Counted from the stretch's first letter, positions 42,159-50,701 are shown. The stretch: DNA of 51,151 nt from Campylobacterota bacterium (GCA_023379705.1 JAMCPS010000012.1:1-51151), one strand, 5' to 3'. Notes: generated from the letters alone by a model not told the origin. Translations and numbers: made by a program.

Positions 42159-42238
42159 AAAACTTAATTTAAGTAAGTTATAAGTTTAAATGGGTAAAAT
42201 TTCGCCACTATTTATAGAGACTAACAAGGAGGCTCGTG

Positions 42239-42661
42239 ATGAAATTTACTAAAATTGCCACACCTGAGCAAATCGATCGTAAATGGGTTTTGATTGATGC
42301 AGAAGGGAAAACATTCGGTCGTTTAATGACAGATGTTGCTACTCGTCTTCGCGGAAAAGATAAACCTTATTTTACCCCAAATGTTGACTGCGGAGATTTC
42401 GTCGTTATTATCAATGCATCTAAAATCGTTATCAACGGTGGCGGTAAATTGGCTAACAAAGAATACCACACACACAGTGGTTACTTCGGTAGCGTTAAAA
42501 GTGTAAAATTGACAGAGCTTTTGGCTACAAACCCAGAAAAACTCTTCAAACTCGCAGCTCGCGGTATGCTTCCAAAAACAAAATTGGGTCGCGCGATGTT
42601 GAAAAAACTAAAAGTCTATGCAGATGCTGAGCATCCACACTCTGCACAGCTTGCAAAGTAA
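42239..42661 (+). CDS. rplM: Ribosomal protein L13 (uL13)
   Basis: Large-subunit ribosomal protein L13, about 140 aa. Diagnostic segments are WVLIDAEGKTFGRLMTDVA, GDFVVIINASKIVINGGG, and RGMLPKTKLGRAMLKKLKVY. The track gives GTG 42236; I take ATG 42239, with AGGAGG upstream. It forms the standard rplM-rpsI pair with S9, ten bases apart. An AT-rich short dyad (ACTTAATTTAAGT) lies upstream near 42162. Confidence 0.96.
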   Translation: MKFTKIATPEQIDRKWVLIDAEGKTFGRLMTDVATRLRGKDKPYFTPNVDCGDFVVIINASKIVINGGGKLANKEYHTHSGYFGSVKSVKLTELLATNPEKLFKLAARGMLPKTKLGRAMLKKLKVYADAEHPHSAQLAK

Positions 42662-42670
42662 GGATTAATT

Positions 42671-43060
42671 ATGGCAAAAACATATGCAACCGGCAGAAGA
42701 AAAACATCTATCGCTAAAGTATGGATGACTCCTGGATCTGGTAAAATCACCGTTAACGGTCTTTCACTTGATGCATGGCTTGGTGGTCTTGAAGCAAAGA
42801 AATTGCGTGTTACTCAACCGCTTTCATTGACTAAGCAAGACACATCTGTAGATATCGTAGCTAAAACTACCGGTGGTGGGTTCTCAGGTCAATCTGATGC
42901 ACTTCGTCACGGTATTTCAAGAGCACTTTGTGCATTTGATCCAGCTTTCCGTCCAGTACTTAAACCGTACGGTATGCTTACTCGCGATTCACGTATCGTT
43001 GAGCGTAAGAAGCCGGGCCGTCGTAAAGCACGTCGTTCACGTCAATTCTCTAAGCGTTAA
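42671..43060 (+). CDS. rpsI: Ribosomal protein S9 (uS9)
   Basis: Small-subunit ribosomal protein S9, 129 aa. It opens [20 protein letters not shown] and contains [19 protein letters not shown] and the basic end [17 protein letters not shown], whose C-terminal arginine reaches the ribosomal P site. It is the normal partner of rplM. A good intrinsic terminator follows. Confidence 0.97.
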   Translation: MAKTYATGRRKTSIAKVWMTPGSGKITVNGLSLDAWLGGLEAKKLRVTQPLSLTKQDTSVDIVAKTTGGGFSGQSDALRHGISRALCAFDPAFRPVLKPYGMLTRDSRIVERKKPGRRKARRSRQFSKR

Positions 43061-43075
43061 TCGCTTTCTTTCTTC

Positions 43076-43100
43076 CTCCCCGCTTATGGGGAGTTTCTTT
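43076..43100 (+). terminator. Intrinsic terminator of rplM-rpsI
   Basis: CTCCCC (43076-43081) and GGGGAG (43088-43093) form a GC-rich stem with a 6-base loop, followed by TTTCTTT. It lies 15 bases after the rpsI stop. Confidence 0.75.
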
Positions 43101-43123
43101 CCTCTATTATTTCTTCATTCTAA

Positions 43124-45058
43124 TCATTTGTCGCTTTTACAAACTTTACCTTTGGATACCTGAAACAATTTTTTGTTGTACATATCGTCCATCACTTTGA
43201 CAAAAGCCAATGCGTCTTTTTCCAGCTCAACATCATGCGGGACACTTTTAAGATGTTGGTTCTCGTAGGTAAAGGTCAATGCTTCTTCGTTGGGCTGAAC
43301 AATAGCTACTTTAGTGCCTACACGCAAAGCAAACGTATCGTTGAACATCATGAGTGCCATCTCTTGTTTTTTGTCACTGTAAATGGAGTGTCCTAAGACG
43401 GGATAGGTCAGATCAGCGCCTATGAGATCCAGTGCCGTAGCAAGAACGTCAGGCTGAGTGGAAAGACGTTGAAACTTTTGAGGCTTAATGCCATCAGCGA
43501 TGATAAGAGCGGGAATATGAAACATATTAACAGGGACGAGATCATCTCCATAGACACGGACATTATGATCGGCAACGACAACAAAGACGGTATTTTTGTA
43601 GTAGGGCTCTTTTTTTGCCAGCTCAAAAAAACGTCCGATGGCAAAATCAGCATATTTAACGGCGTTTTCAACACTTTGGCGCGGTTTTCCATCTATAAAT
43701 GTTATTTTTCCATTCGGAAGCTCAAAGGGGGAGTGGTTAGAGGATGAAAACATCACGCTGACAAACTTCTCTCCTTTGGCCGTATGCGCTTTGAATTTTT
43801 CGTGGGCTTTGATGATTAAATCTTCATCACTTACCCCCCATGTACTCACGAAAGCAGGATTCTTATAATCGCTTTGTTCAATCACTGCATCAAAGCCGTT
43901 GCCCATATACCAACTGCGCATGTTGTCAAATCGTCCTTCGCCTCCATAGATAAAGCTTGATTTATATCCAAGAGGTTTGAGCAGTGATGCAACCGTGAAA
44001 AAATCATTTTGAGATTTGTTACGCTTTACGACTTCTTCACCTGCCAAGGGCAGCCATCCTGATGTCATTGCGGCAAGTCCCCGTATAGAGCGTGTTCCAT
44101 TGCTAAAAAGATTGGTAAATACCAACCCTTCGTGAGAGAGTTGCGCAAGATTAGGGGTGATGTTTACATCGCCGCCGCTGAAGCCGACAAATTGACTTCC
44201 CAGAGATTCTTGGATAAAAATAACCAAATTTTTTGGCTGTGAGGAATGAAAATGGGTGGGTTCGAGACGATTAAACGGTAACTCACTTCCTAACGGTATA
44301 TTTAGACGCTTCGAAACACGCTGGTATGCTAGGGCTAAATTTATTTTTCCGTAACTTTGGATTAGCTTATTGGATTCCTTGTTGTAGCTGTAGTACGCGT
44401 AGCCGACACTGTAAAGAGAATTTTTGGCGATTTCGTTGGCCATACGGTTACAACTGTAAAGGGCATCAGAAATATTGGCAGGTCGGTGGCCGTAAGAGGA
44501 TCGGATTCCCATAAAGAGAAGGGCTCCGATTGGCAGTATCAAAAGGATACGGCGCCAAAGTGGGGTGCGAATTGCCGATTCAAGATGGAGAGGTGAAAAA
44601 CGTAAGTATCCCCATGCCGTAACGATGAGCATTACAAGTGCCATGAGTAATTGTAGAGGGTACTCTTTGAGGATCATAGAGGTGACCTCTTTGGGATACT
44701 TGAGATATTCAACAAAAAGATAGTTCGGACGCACATCGTATTGAGCGACAAATGGGAAAGTGGCATTTTCGACATAAAGGGCAATCAGTAAGAATATCAA
44801 AACGTAACCGCTAATAAGTTTACTGATGATTGTTGCAAACTTTTGCGGGGTAATGGCCAAAAAAACTGCCGGTACAATGAGAATAAACGACGTTGTCATC
44901 GTATCGAGTTTGAGGCCGTAGAGAAATGAGAGGAGTGATTGGGCGAAGCTGATGTCGCTTAAACGATCAAAATAAAGAAAATAAAGACCAAGTCTTCCAA
45001 GAAAAAATAGGGTAATAAAAAGGAGGTAGATTTTGAAGAGCTCTTTGAAAGTTTGCAT
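43124..45058 (-). CDS. LTA-synthase-family sulfatase (membrane phosphoglycerol/PE transferase type)
   Basis: A 644-aa inner-membrane protein with about five N-terminal helices (to about residue 190) and a periplasmic alkaline-phosphatase-like sulfatase domain. The domain starts at NLVIFIQESLGSQFVGFSGG near 275. The likely catalytic threonine is in SNGTRSIRGLAAMTSGW near 315, and SVMFSSSNHSPFELP plus VFVVADHNVR are further metal-site segments. Relatives transfer phosphoglycerol or phosphoethanolamine to surface glycans; the precise substrate is unclear in a Gram-negative. The gene stands alone, convergent with rpsI. Confidence 0.8.
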   Translation of the reverse strand: MQTFKELFKIYLLFITLFFLGRLGLYFLYFDRLSDISFAQSLLSFLYGLKLDTMTTSFILIVPAVFLAITPQKFATIISKLISGYVLIFLLIALYVENATFPFVAQYDVRPNYLFVEYLKYPKEVTSMILKEYPLQLLMALVMLIVTAWGYLRFSPLHLESAIRTPLWRRILLILPIGALLFMGIRSSYGHRPANISDALYSCNRMANEIAKNSLYSVGYAYYSYNKESNKLIQSYGKINLALAYQRVSKRLNIPLGSELPFNRLEPTHFHSSQPKNLVIFIQESLGSQFVGFSGGDVNITPNLAQLSHEGLVFTNLFSNGTRSIRGLAAMTSGWLPLAGEEVVKRNKSQNDFFTVASLLKPLGYKSSFIYGGEGRFDNMRSWYMGNGFDAVIEQSDYKNPAFVSTWGVSDEDLIIKAHEKFKAHTAKGEKFVSVMFSSSNHSPFELPNGKITFIDGKPRQSVENAVKYADFAIGRFFELAKKEPYYKNTVFVVVADHNVRVYGDDLVPVNMFHIPALIIADGIKPQKFQRLSTQPDVLATALDLIGADLTYPVLGHSIYSDKKQEMALMMFNDTFALRVGTKVAIVQPNEEALTFTYENQHLKSVPHDVELEKDALAFVKVMDDMYNKKLFQVSKGKVCKSDK

Positions 45059-45126
45059 TGCACTTCTTTGGCGGTGAGATATGACATTATACGAGATGAT
45101 TTACTAATGTACATGCAATAATAAGG

Positions 45127-45147
45127 TTTAATCTATATTTGATTAAA
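45127..45147. promoter_or_regulatory. Inverted repeat upstream of the carbonic anhydrase gene
   Basis: TTTAATC and GATTAAA are perfect 7-base arms around TATATTT, 26 bases before ATG 45174. It may be an operator or simply AT-rich promoter DNA. Confidence 0.35.
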
Positions 45148-45173
45148 ATTCCTGCGATTATTAAGGATACTAC

Positions 45174-45923
45174 ATGACAAAAACACTCTTAACTTTGAGG
45201 GCAGTAGCACTATTATTGACAACAGCAGGATATGCTCAAGAAGCACATATTGAAACTCCAGAAGCTGTTCATCCATCGCATTGGGATTACGAGACTCATG
45301 GTCCATCATGTTGGGGCGGATATGCGCAAGAGTGTCAAAAAGGGCATTTGCAATCACCGATCAATATCGTTAGCAAAAAAAGTATCCCTCTTAAGGGATC
45401 ATTGAGCTTGAAAATAAATGAGGATATTCATACGACTGCCGATGTTGTTGATAATGGGCACGCAATACAGGTCAATGTGAAGAATGGAGGCAAATTGGTT
45501 ATTGACGGTCGTGAATATACGCTTATGCAATTTCATTTTCATGGACACAGTGAACATACGATTGATGGTAAACAATACGCGCTAGAAGGTCATTTGGTGC
45601 ATAAAAGTGCTGATGGGCATCTAGCCGTTGTGGGGATTATGTTTAATGAGGGGAAAAATAATCCTGTATTGGACAATGTTTTAGGCGGTATCGGACGTAC
45701 GATTCGTATCGATCCTCAGGATTTATTGCCGCATGATAAAAAGCATTATTACCATTATGTAGGTTCATTAACAACACCTCCGTGCACGGAGGGGGTTCAA
45801 TGGTATATTCTAAAGGCACCGATGACAGCCTCAAAAGTTCAGATTTTAGACATGAGAGCCTATTATGATCACAATTTTCGTCCGGTTCAGCCATCAACTT
45901 CTATCAAGCTTGAATCCAAATAA
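45174..45923 (+). CDS. Alpha-type carbonic anhydrase, periplasmic
   Basis: Interconverts CO2 and bicarbonate with a zinc centre. The 249-aa protein has a signal peptide (LRAVALLLTTAGYAQE) and the alpha-class fold: WDYETHGPSCWGGYAQECQK, QSPINIV near 60, the zinc histidines in QFHFHGHSEH plus LEGHLVHKSADGH, and SLTTPPCTEGVQWYI near 200. Periplasmic location suggests CO2 or pH handling, as for the Helicobacter and Campylobacter enzymes. AAGGA precedes ATG 45174. The sequence looks complete. Confidence 0.92.
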   Translation: MTKTLLTLRAVALLLTTAGYAQEAHIETPEAVHPSHWDYETHGPSCWGGYAQECQKGHLQSPINIVSKKSIPLKGSLSLKINEDIHTTADVVDNGHAIQVNVKNGGKLVIDGREYTLMQFHFHGHSEHTIDGKQYALEGHLVHKSADGHLAVVGIMFNEGKNNPVLDNVLGGIGRTIRIDPQDLLPHDKKHYYHYVGSLTTPPCTEGVQWYILKAPMTASKVQILDMRAYYDHNFRPVQPSTSIKLESK

Positions 45924-45929
45924 AATGGT

Positions 45930-45935
45930 ATAATC
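45930..45935 (+). promoter_or_regulatory. Candidate -10 box for the peptide-binding protein operon
   Basis: TATAAT ends 16 bases before ATG 45952, so the untranslated leader would be only about ten bases. It lies in the 28-base gap after the carbonic anhydrase gene. Confidence 0.5.
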
Positions 45936-45951
45936 TCTCCTAAAAAATGGG

Positions 45952-47457
45952 ATGAGATTGAAAATATTTTTTCTTTTACTTCAAAGTGTCTGGCTGATTG
46001 CTTCGACACTTCATCTGAGCACTTCTTCTAATCCTGCGCGTCTTAATCCACTGATTGCCACTGATTCTGCCAGTTCTTCTATTGCCGGACATCTCTTTAA
46101 TGCTTTGGTTAAATACGATGCAAGCGGACAAAATATTATTGGAGATTTGGCTCACTCCTACCGTTTCATCAGTCCAACCGTCATTGAATTCAAGTTGCGT
46201 CACGGAGTTAAATGGCATGATGGAAAACCGTTTACCGCTAATGATGTCGTATTTACGTATGATTTAATCCGGTCACCTACGACAGTAACCCCCTATGCAA
46301 CCGATTTCCGGGTTGTCAAAGAAGTCCAAGCTCTTGATGACCATACCGTACGTGTGATCTATACAAAACCCTATTTTAAAGCACTCGAAATATGGATGAT
46401 GGGGATTATCCCCCGACATATTCTTAAAAATGAAAAAGACATCATGAGTGCAGCGTTCAATACACGTCCAATCGGCACAGGCCCCTATGTGCTTAAAAAA
46501 TTGGAGTTTTCCAAACAAATTGTGCTGGAAGCCAATCCTGCCTATTTTGAACATCGTCCAAAAATTGATAAAATTATTTTTCATGTGATAGCTGATCCAA
46601 TGACCCGTTTTTTGATGCTTAAAAAAGGAGAAATTGATATTGACGGTTTGGATTCGATGCAGTACGAGCGACAACTCAAGGACGATTTTCATAAAAAGTT
46701 TGCAACTGTAGAGCTGCCTTCCCGTAGTTATACCTATCTTGGATTTAACTTACGTCTTAAAAAGTTTCAAGATCCTAGAGTGCGTGAAGCACTTTCTTTG
46801 GCGATAGATCGCCAAGCATTGATTGATATTTTGTTTTTAAATCACGGCAAGATTTGCACCGGTCCTTTTTTGCCAGGAAGTAAAGGATTTAATGATGAGG
46901 TAAAAGCCCCCAAGCAAAACCTTGTACGTGCACGTATTTTGTTAAAAGAAGCAGGATACGATGCCAAACACCCTTTGAGCTTTGAAATAGCAACGTCCAA
47001 TTCCAATGCGATACGTCCGTATGCCGCAGAAATTATGCAGAGGCAACTGTTAAGCGTAGGAGTCAAAGTAACACTCAAAGTCATGGAATGGCAAGCCTTT
47101 TTGAATACGGTTGTGATGCCCAAAAAATTCGAGACGGTTTTGTTAGGCTGGGGGTTGTCATTGACTCCTGACCCTTACATGATTTGGCACAGCAAAGGCG
47201 ATGTTCCAGGCGGATTTAATATGATCGGCTATCATTCCAAGATTACCGATAAACTTATAGAAGAGATGGAAGACTCTACGGAACCTAAAAAGATAGCGGC
47301 TCTACAGCGTCGTATTTTTGCAAAAATCGTTTCGGATAATCCTTATTTATTTTTGGTAATACCCAATGATATTCATGTCTATAATCGAAAAATAAAGGGA
47401 ATAAAACCAGGGATCAATGGTATCTGGGAAGATTACATCAGTTGGGAGAAAAAGTGA
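45952..47457 (+). CDS. Extracellular solute-binding protein family 5 (peptide type)
   Basis: Periplasmic binding component of a peptide/nickel-type ABC importer (SBP family 5, DppA/OppA/NikA-like). The 501-aa protein has a signal peptide (IFFLLLQSVWLIASTLHLS), SNPARLNPLIATDSAS near 27, WHDGKPFTANDVVFTYDLI near 89-107, and VREALSLAIDRQALIDILF near 280. No permease or ATPase genes are beside it, so the rest of the importer is encoded elsewhere. Its stop overlaps the HAD phosphatase start. The ligand (oligopeptide, dipeptide or metal chelate) is unknown. Confidence 0.87.
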   Translation: MRLKIFFLLLQSVWLIASTLHLSTSSNPARLNPLIATDSASSSIAGHLFNALVKYDASGQNIIGDLAHSYRFISPTVIEFKLRHGVKWHDGKPFTANDVVFTYDLIRSPTTVTPYATDFRVVKEVQALDDHTVRVIYTKPYFKALEIWMMGIIPRHILKNEKDIMSAAFNTRPIGTGPYVLKKLEFSKQIVLEANPAYFEHRPKIDKIIFHVIADPMTRFLMLKKGEIDIDGLDSMQYERQLKDDFHKKFATVELPSRSYTYLGFNLRLKKFQDPRVREALSLAIDRQALIDILFLNHGKICTGPFLPGSKGFNDEVKAPKQNLVRARILLKEAGYDAKHPLSFEIATSNSNAIRPYAAEIMQRQLLSVGVKVTLKVMEWQAFLNTVVMPKKFETVLLGWGLSLTPDPYMIWHSKGDVPGGFNMIGYHSKITDKLIEEMEDSTEPKKIAALQRRIFAKIVSDNPYLFLVIPNDIHVYNRKIKGIKPGINGIWEDYISWEKK

Positions 47458-48098
47458 AAAAGATAGTTTTGTTTGATTTGGATGGGACGCTGATTGATTC
47501 CACTGAAGCGATTTTGGAGAGCTTTCACCATTCGCTCAAAGAATTAAATCATGCAGTGGATTTAGAAGACGAAGCGATCAAAGCCCTTATTGGGCATCCA
47601 TTGGATGTCATGTTTACGCGATTGGGATGTGAGAGTACAAAAATAGAGGAGCATGTGCTGGTATACAAAGAACACTATCGCACCATCTCAAGAGCCAAAA
47701 CGTTTCTACTTCCCTTTGCCGCAGAAGCGATTGACGAAGCATCAAAGCATGCACGATTAGGAATTGTTACAACAAAAACAGCCCGTTATTCGAGAGAGTT
47801 GATGGAGCATTTTGGCTTGATGCACTATTTCGAGGTTTTGATTGGTCATGAGGATGTGGATAATCATAAACCGCACCCTGACCCGATAAACAAGGCGCTG
47901 GAGGGGATGGACTATGCTCTCGAAGAGGTCTGGATGATCGGTGATACCCGTTTGGACTTGGAAGCATCGCAACGTGCAGGAATCGATGCTGTAGCAGTGT
48001 TAACCGGGTATGATAATTTTGAGCAATTATCTACTTTTAAATTCATGATAAAAGAAAATGCACTTGAGGCAGTACGGCATATTATAAAGCTCCCATAA
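47454..48098 (+). CDS. HAD-superfamily phosphatase (Gph/PpaX-like)
   Basis: A cytosolic phosphatase of about 214 aa from the haloacid dehalogenase superfamily. Motif I is VLFDLDGTLIDST (catalytic Asp pair), motif II is GIVTTKTARYSRELM with T/S, and motif III-IV is HKPHPDPINKAL plus EEVWMIGDTRLDLEASQRAG. The helical cap sits between motifs I and II. This fits phosphoglycolate phosphatase or pyrophosphatase PpaX; the substrate is unresolved. The track starts TTG 47442; I prefer GTG 47454, which has GGAG upstream and overlaps the stop of the binding-protein gene by four bases. Confidence 0.85.
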   Translation: MKKIVLFDLDGTLIDSTEAILESFHHSLKELNHAVDLEDEAIKALIGHPLDVMFTRLGCESTKIEEHVLVYKEHYRTISRAKTFLLPFAAEAIDEASKHARLGIVTTKTARYSRELMEHFGLMHYFEVLIGHEDVDNHKPHPDPINKALEGMDYALEEVWMIGDTRLDLEASQRAGIDAVAVLTGYDNFEQLSTFKFMIKENALEAVRHIIKLP

Positions 48099-48166
48099 CC
48101 CTAATTAGCCAATCTTTTGTGGAATCTTATTTGCTTTGTTTTAGGAAACAATAAACTGGATTAAAC

Positions 48167-48370
48167 ATGTATAGAATGACTTATAACAATACAGGTATTA
48201 GTGGCTGTTCGGCTCGCGGGATAGCAAAACGGGAAAGCCAAGAAGAGCTTCTAGAACTTGCAGAAGAGCTAAAAGAATCCATTAGTAATATCCACATCGA
48301 AAAGATAGAAGATAACGTGCCCAAGCAAATGCCGTTAAATATCTTTGTTAATATGAAAACACTCAAGTGA
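48167..48370 (+). CDS. 67-aa hypothetical protein coupled to the AI-2 kinase gene
   Basis: I do not recognise this protein. It has a polar N-terminus with one cysteine (YNNTGISGCSARGIAKRES), an acidic helix (EELLELAEELKESISNIHIE) and a short hydrophobic end (LNIFVNMK). There is no membrane helix. No clear ribosome-binding site is seen before ATG 48167. Its stop overlaps the GTG of the kinase gene by four bases, which supports it as a genuine, co-translated gene. Confidence 0.5.
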   Translation: MYRMTYNNTGISGCSARGIAKRESQEELLELAEELKESISNIHIEKIEDNVPKQMPLNIFVNMKTLK

Positions 48371-49899
48371 GTTCCTACTTTCTGGTAATTGACGCAGGAA
48401 CAGGCAGTATCCGTGCGATCATTTTTGATACGTTTGGAAATCAAATTTCGATTGCGCAATACGAGTGGAATCATGTGGCTGAAGATGGGGTCGCGGGATC
48501 AATGGGATTTGATTATCGCAGTGGTTGGGAGCTGGCCCGTAAGTGCATTAAAGAGTCTGTTGCAAAAGCAAAGATAGACCCAAAAGAGATTCTTTCTGTA
48601 TCAGCTTCGAGCATGCGCGAGGGTATAGTCGTCTATGATAAGGATAAAAATGAGCTTTGGGGTGTCGCAAACGTTGATTCGCGTGCAGGTAGTGAAGTCA
48701 CTCAATTAAAACATGAAAATCCGGATATGGAACGTGAGTTTTATCGATCAAGCGGCCAAACGTTTGCTCTCTCTGCTGCACCAAGACTTTTATGGCTCAA
48801 AAATAATCGTTCTTCTTTGTATGAGAAAGCCGCTTTCTTCACAATGATCAGCGACTGGATACTGTTTAAACTCAGCGGCGAATTGGCGTGTGAACCCTCT
48901 AATGCCGGAACGGCAGGGGCATTTAGCCTCTCGACGAGAAATTGGGAGAAAGAGCAGTTCAGTAAATGTGGTCTCAAAGATCTGTTTGTTCCTATTTTGG
49001 AGAGTGGCGATGTGCTGGGTAAAGTATCAAAACGAACCTCAGAAGAAACGGGTTTAGGTACCCATACCCTTGTGGTAATGGGTGGGGGCGATGTACAAAT
49101 CGGTACGGCGGGACTTGGGGCTTCTTCTTTGGGGGATGCGGTAGTATTAGGCGGGAGCTTTTGGCAGCAAGTGGTGAATGTCCCTGCAAATGCAAAACTT
49201 TCGTATGAAATGCTTCTGCGTGTTAATCCCCATGTGGTGCGTGGAATGTCTCAGGCTGAGGGGATAACGTTTTTTACGGGTCTGGTGATGCGATGGTTTC
49301 GAGATACTCTTGGCGCTGGAAGAAGCTACAGCGAGCTTGAAGCGATGGCTTCTAATATTCCGCTGGGATCGCATGGGATACTTCCCATTTTTAGCGACAG
49401 TATGAAATACGGGGAGTGGGTACATGCCTCTCCTTCGTTTGTGGGGCTTGGGATCGATCCAGAAAAATACAACATAGGTTCGATGTTTCGGGCATTGGAA
49501 GAAAATGCGTGTATCGTAAGCGCCATCAATCTGGAGAACATCAAGGCCTTTAGCGGTGTGTCGCCAAAGTCTTTGATTTTCGCAAGCGGCGCATCCCAAG
49601 GGCCACTTTGGTCACAAATCCTGGCAGATGTTACAGGATTGGAAGTCAAAGTCCCTGTGGTCAAAGAAGCAACAGCTTTGGGCGTGGCAATGGCAGCAGG
49701 AATAGGTGCGGGCGTCTATGGCAGTTTTGAAGAAGCGGGGAAGAACATCGTCAAAATAGAGCGTTCCTATCAGCCAGATTTAGATAATTTTCAAAGCTAT
49801 CAAGAGATTAAAGAAAAATGGATTAAAGTTTATAGCAAGCAGATGCAATTGGTACGTGAGGGAATATTAGAGCCTATGTGGAAGGCTCCAGGGATATGA
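48367..49899 (+). CDS. lsrK: FGGY-family autoinducer-2 kinase (LsrK-like)
   Basis: A 510-aa carbohydrate kinase of the FGGY family. The N-terminal phosphate loop is VIDAGTGSIRAIIFDTFGN (about 7-25), followed by SASSMREGIVVYDKDKNELW, which closely resembles LsrK. The second-domain signature is FASGASQGPLWSQILADVTG near 400-420, and VVKEATALGVAMAAG follows. LsrK phosphorylates the quorum-sensing signal AI-2 (DPD) in the cytoplasm. No lsrABCD transporter or lsrR regulator is nearby, so the role may be AI-2 quenching or a different sugar. It starts at GTG 48367. Confidence 0.78.
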   Translation: MSSYFLVIDAGTGSIRAIIFDTFGNQISIAQYEWNHVAEDGVAGSMGFDYRSGWELARKCIKESVAKAKIDPKEILSVSASSMREGIVVYDKDKNELWGVANVDSRAGSEVTQLKHENPDMEREFYRSSGQTFALSAAPRLLWLKNNRSSLYEKAAFFTMISDWILFKLSGELACEPSNAGTAGAFSLSTRNWEKEQFSKCGLKDLFVPILESGDVLGKVSKRTSEETGLGTHTLVVMGGGDVQIGTAGLGASSLGDAVVLGGSFWQQVVNVPANAKLSYEMLLRVNPHVVRGMSQAEGITFFTGLVMRWFRDTLGAGRSYSELEAMASNIPLGSHGILPIFSDSMKYGEWVHASPSFVGLGIDPEKYNIGSMFRALEENACIVSAINLENIKAFSGVSPKSLIFASGASQGPLWSQILADVTGLEVKVPVVKEATALGVAMAAGIGAGVYGSFEEAGKNIVKIERSYQPDLDNFQSYQEIKEKWIKVYSKQMQLVREGILEPMWKAPGI

Positions 49900-49915
49900 A
49901 TAACCAAAAATAAGG

Positions 49916-49921
49916 TATAAT
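49916..49921 (+). promoter_or_regulatory. -10 box directly before a leaderless-type start
   Basis: TATAAT ends only six bases before ATG 49928. A start point at the usual distance would fall on or next to the A of the ATG, suggesting a leaderless message. Confidence 0.5.
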
Positions 49922-49927
49922 TTTCGT

Positions 49928-50182
49928 ATGAGTAAAAAAGATAGAATCTTAAAAGAGATCGATCAATTACGAGAAAAGCGTCAAAATTGGTTTTCGGTAA
50001 TGTTGGCGTTAGCTTCCGCAATTGCTTTGGTTGTCTATTCAGTGATTGTAGGTGAGAAACCTCTGTATGTATTGATTGTTGGTATTTTAGGATTCATCGC
50101 TTTTAGTTTTACTGCATTTTCATATCGTCGTGTCGATATGGGTATTGATGATTTATTAGATGATCTCGAACAAGAGGAGTAA
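49928..50182 (+). CDS. Small membrane protein with two helices
   Basis: An 84-aa protein with a charged amphipathic N-terminus (KKDRILKEIDQLREKRQN), two membrane helices (about 22-42 and 46-64) and an acidic C-terminus (DDLLDDLEQEE). The family is not recognised. The gene lies just after the AI-2 kinase gene with its own TATAAT. It is followed three bases later by a 30-aa membrane ORF, so the two probably form a unit. Confidence 0.65.
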   Translation: MSKKDRILKEIDQLREKRQNWFSVMLALASAIALVVYSVIVGEKPLYVLIVGILGFIAFSFTAFSYRRVDMGIDDLLDDLEQEE

Positions 50183-50185
50183 AAA

Positions 50186-50278
50186 ATGGAAATATTTGCA
50201 TTAGCCCTATTGGGTGCAACACTGGTGATTTTTATTTATGCGATGAGTGGTGGCAAGATTCGACACTCAAAACATTAA
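50186..50278 (+). CDS. 30-aa membrane micropeptide
   Basis: Not in the ORF track. The translation is MEIFALALLGATLVIFIYAM followed by SGGKIRHSKH, then TAA: one hydrophobic helix with a basic tail. AGAGGAG precedes the ATG by six bases, three bases after the upstream stop. It overlaps the 3' end of the convergent HTH gene by 12 bases. Function unknown. Confidence 0.55.
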   Translation: MEIFALALLGATLVIFIYAMSGGKIRHSKH

Positions 50279-50500
50279 TCGACTTATAGCTCTTTCATCC
50301 CTTAACACTTCAGCGATATAGGGAATAAGTTCTACTTTTAGTTTTCTGCTTTCATTAAGATAGCGATAGATTGTTTGTTCACTAGGAGTCTCACCTGCTG
50401 CCTTTAGGATTGGTTCTAGTTCAGGAAGCTTGTCTGCAAATTCCTTTTTTGCTATCCCTTTCTCTTTCAGTAAAAAATTTATCTTATCTATAACATTCAC
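50267..50500 (-). CDS. Small HTH-type DNA-binding protein (XRE-like)
   Basis: A 77-aa protein whose body (INFLLKEKGIAKKEFADKLP then TIYRYLNESRKLKVELIPYI) has the helix pattern of a lambda-repressor-like HTH. It would be a small transcription factor. The start is GTG 50500 with AGGAC upstream. It faces away from the zinc-ribbon ORF at 50531, so the 30-base gap could hold a shared operator. Confidence in the family is moderate because the HTH is short and atypical. Confidence 0.55.
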   Translation of the reverse strand: MNVIDKINFLLKEKGIAKKEFADKLPELEPILKAAGETPSEQTIYRYLNESRKLKVELIPYIAEVLRDERAISRLMF

Positions 50501-50530
50501 AAGCGGTCCTACAATCTATTATGTATTAAA

Positions 50531-50701
50531 ATGTACAAATGTCCAAAATGTGGTGGCAGTGGTCATCGAAAACAACTTGATATTGAAAATGATGAAGGTG
50601 AGTAATTTTCACCTTCTACAGGCGATATTGTTTGCGAAAAGTGTGGATATGTTGGAAGTAAAAGTGCATTTGAAGATAAAAAAAGATGGCGTAAAAAATG
50701 A
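50531..50701 (+). pseudogene. Two-CxxC zinc-ribbon ORF interrupted by an in-frame stop
   Basis: One continuous frame reads MYKCPKCGGSGHRKQLDIEN, then DEGE, a TAA at 50603-50605, then FSPSTGDIVCEKCGYVGSKS and on to KKRWRKK and a TGA at 50699-50701. The two CxxC pairs (CPKC and CEKC) lie either side of the internal stop. Together they would form a normal 55-aa zinc-ribbon protein. The stop most simply reflects a nonsense mutation or sequence error, so the gene is scored as broken. The track shows only an unrelated frame (50430-50708) here. Confidence 0.65.

Noticed and set aside
42160-42185. AT-rich dyad (ACTTAATTTAAGT) before rplM as an operator
   Set aside because: Short and composed almost wholly of A/T in a promoter region; expected by chance.
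50590-50610. Stop-codon recoding (selenocysteine or similar) in the zinc-ribbon ORF
   Set aside because: The codon is TAA, not TGA, and only a very small hairpin is nearby, so mutation or error is simpler.
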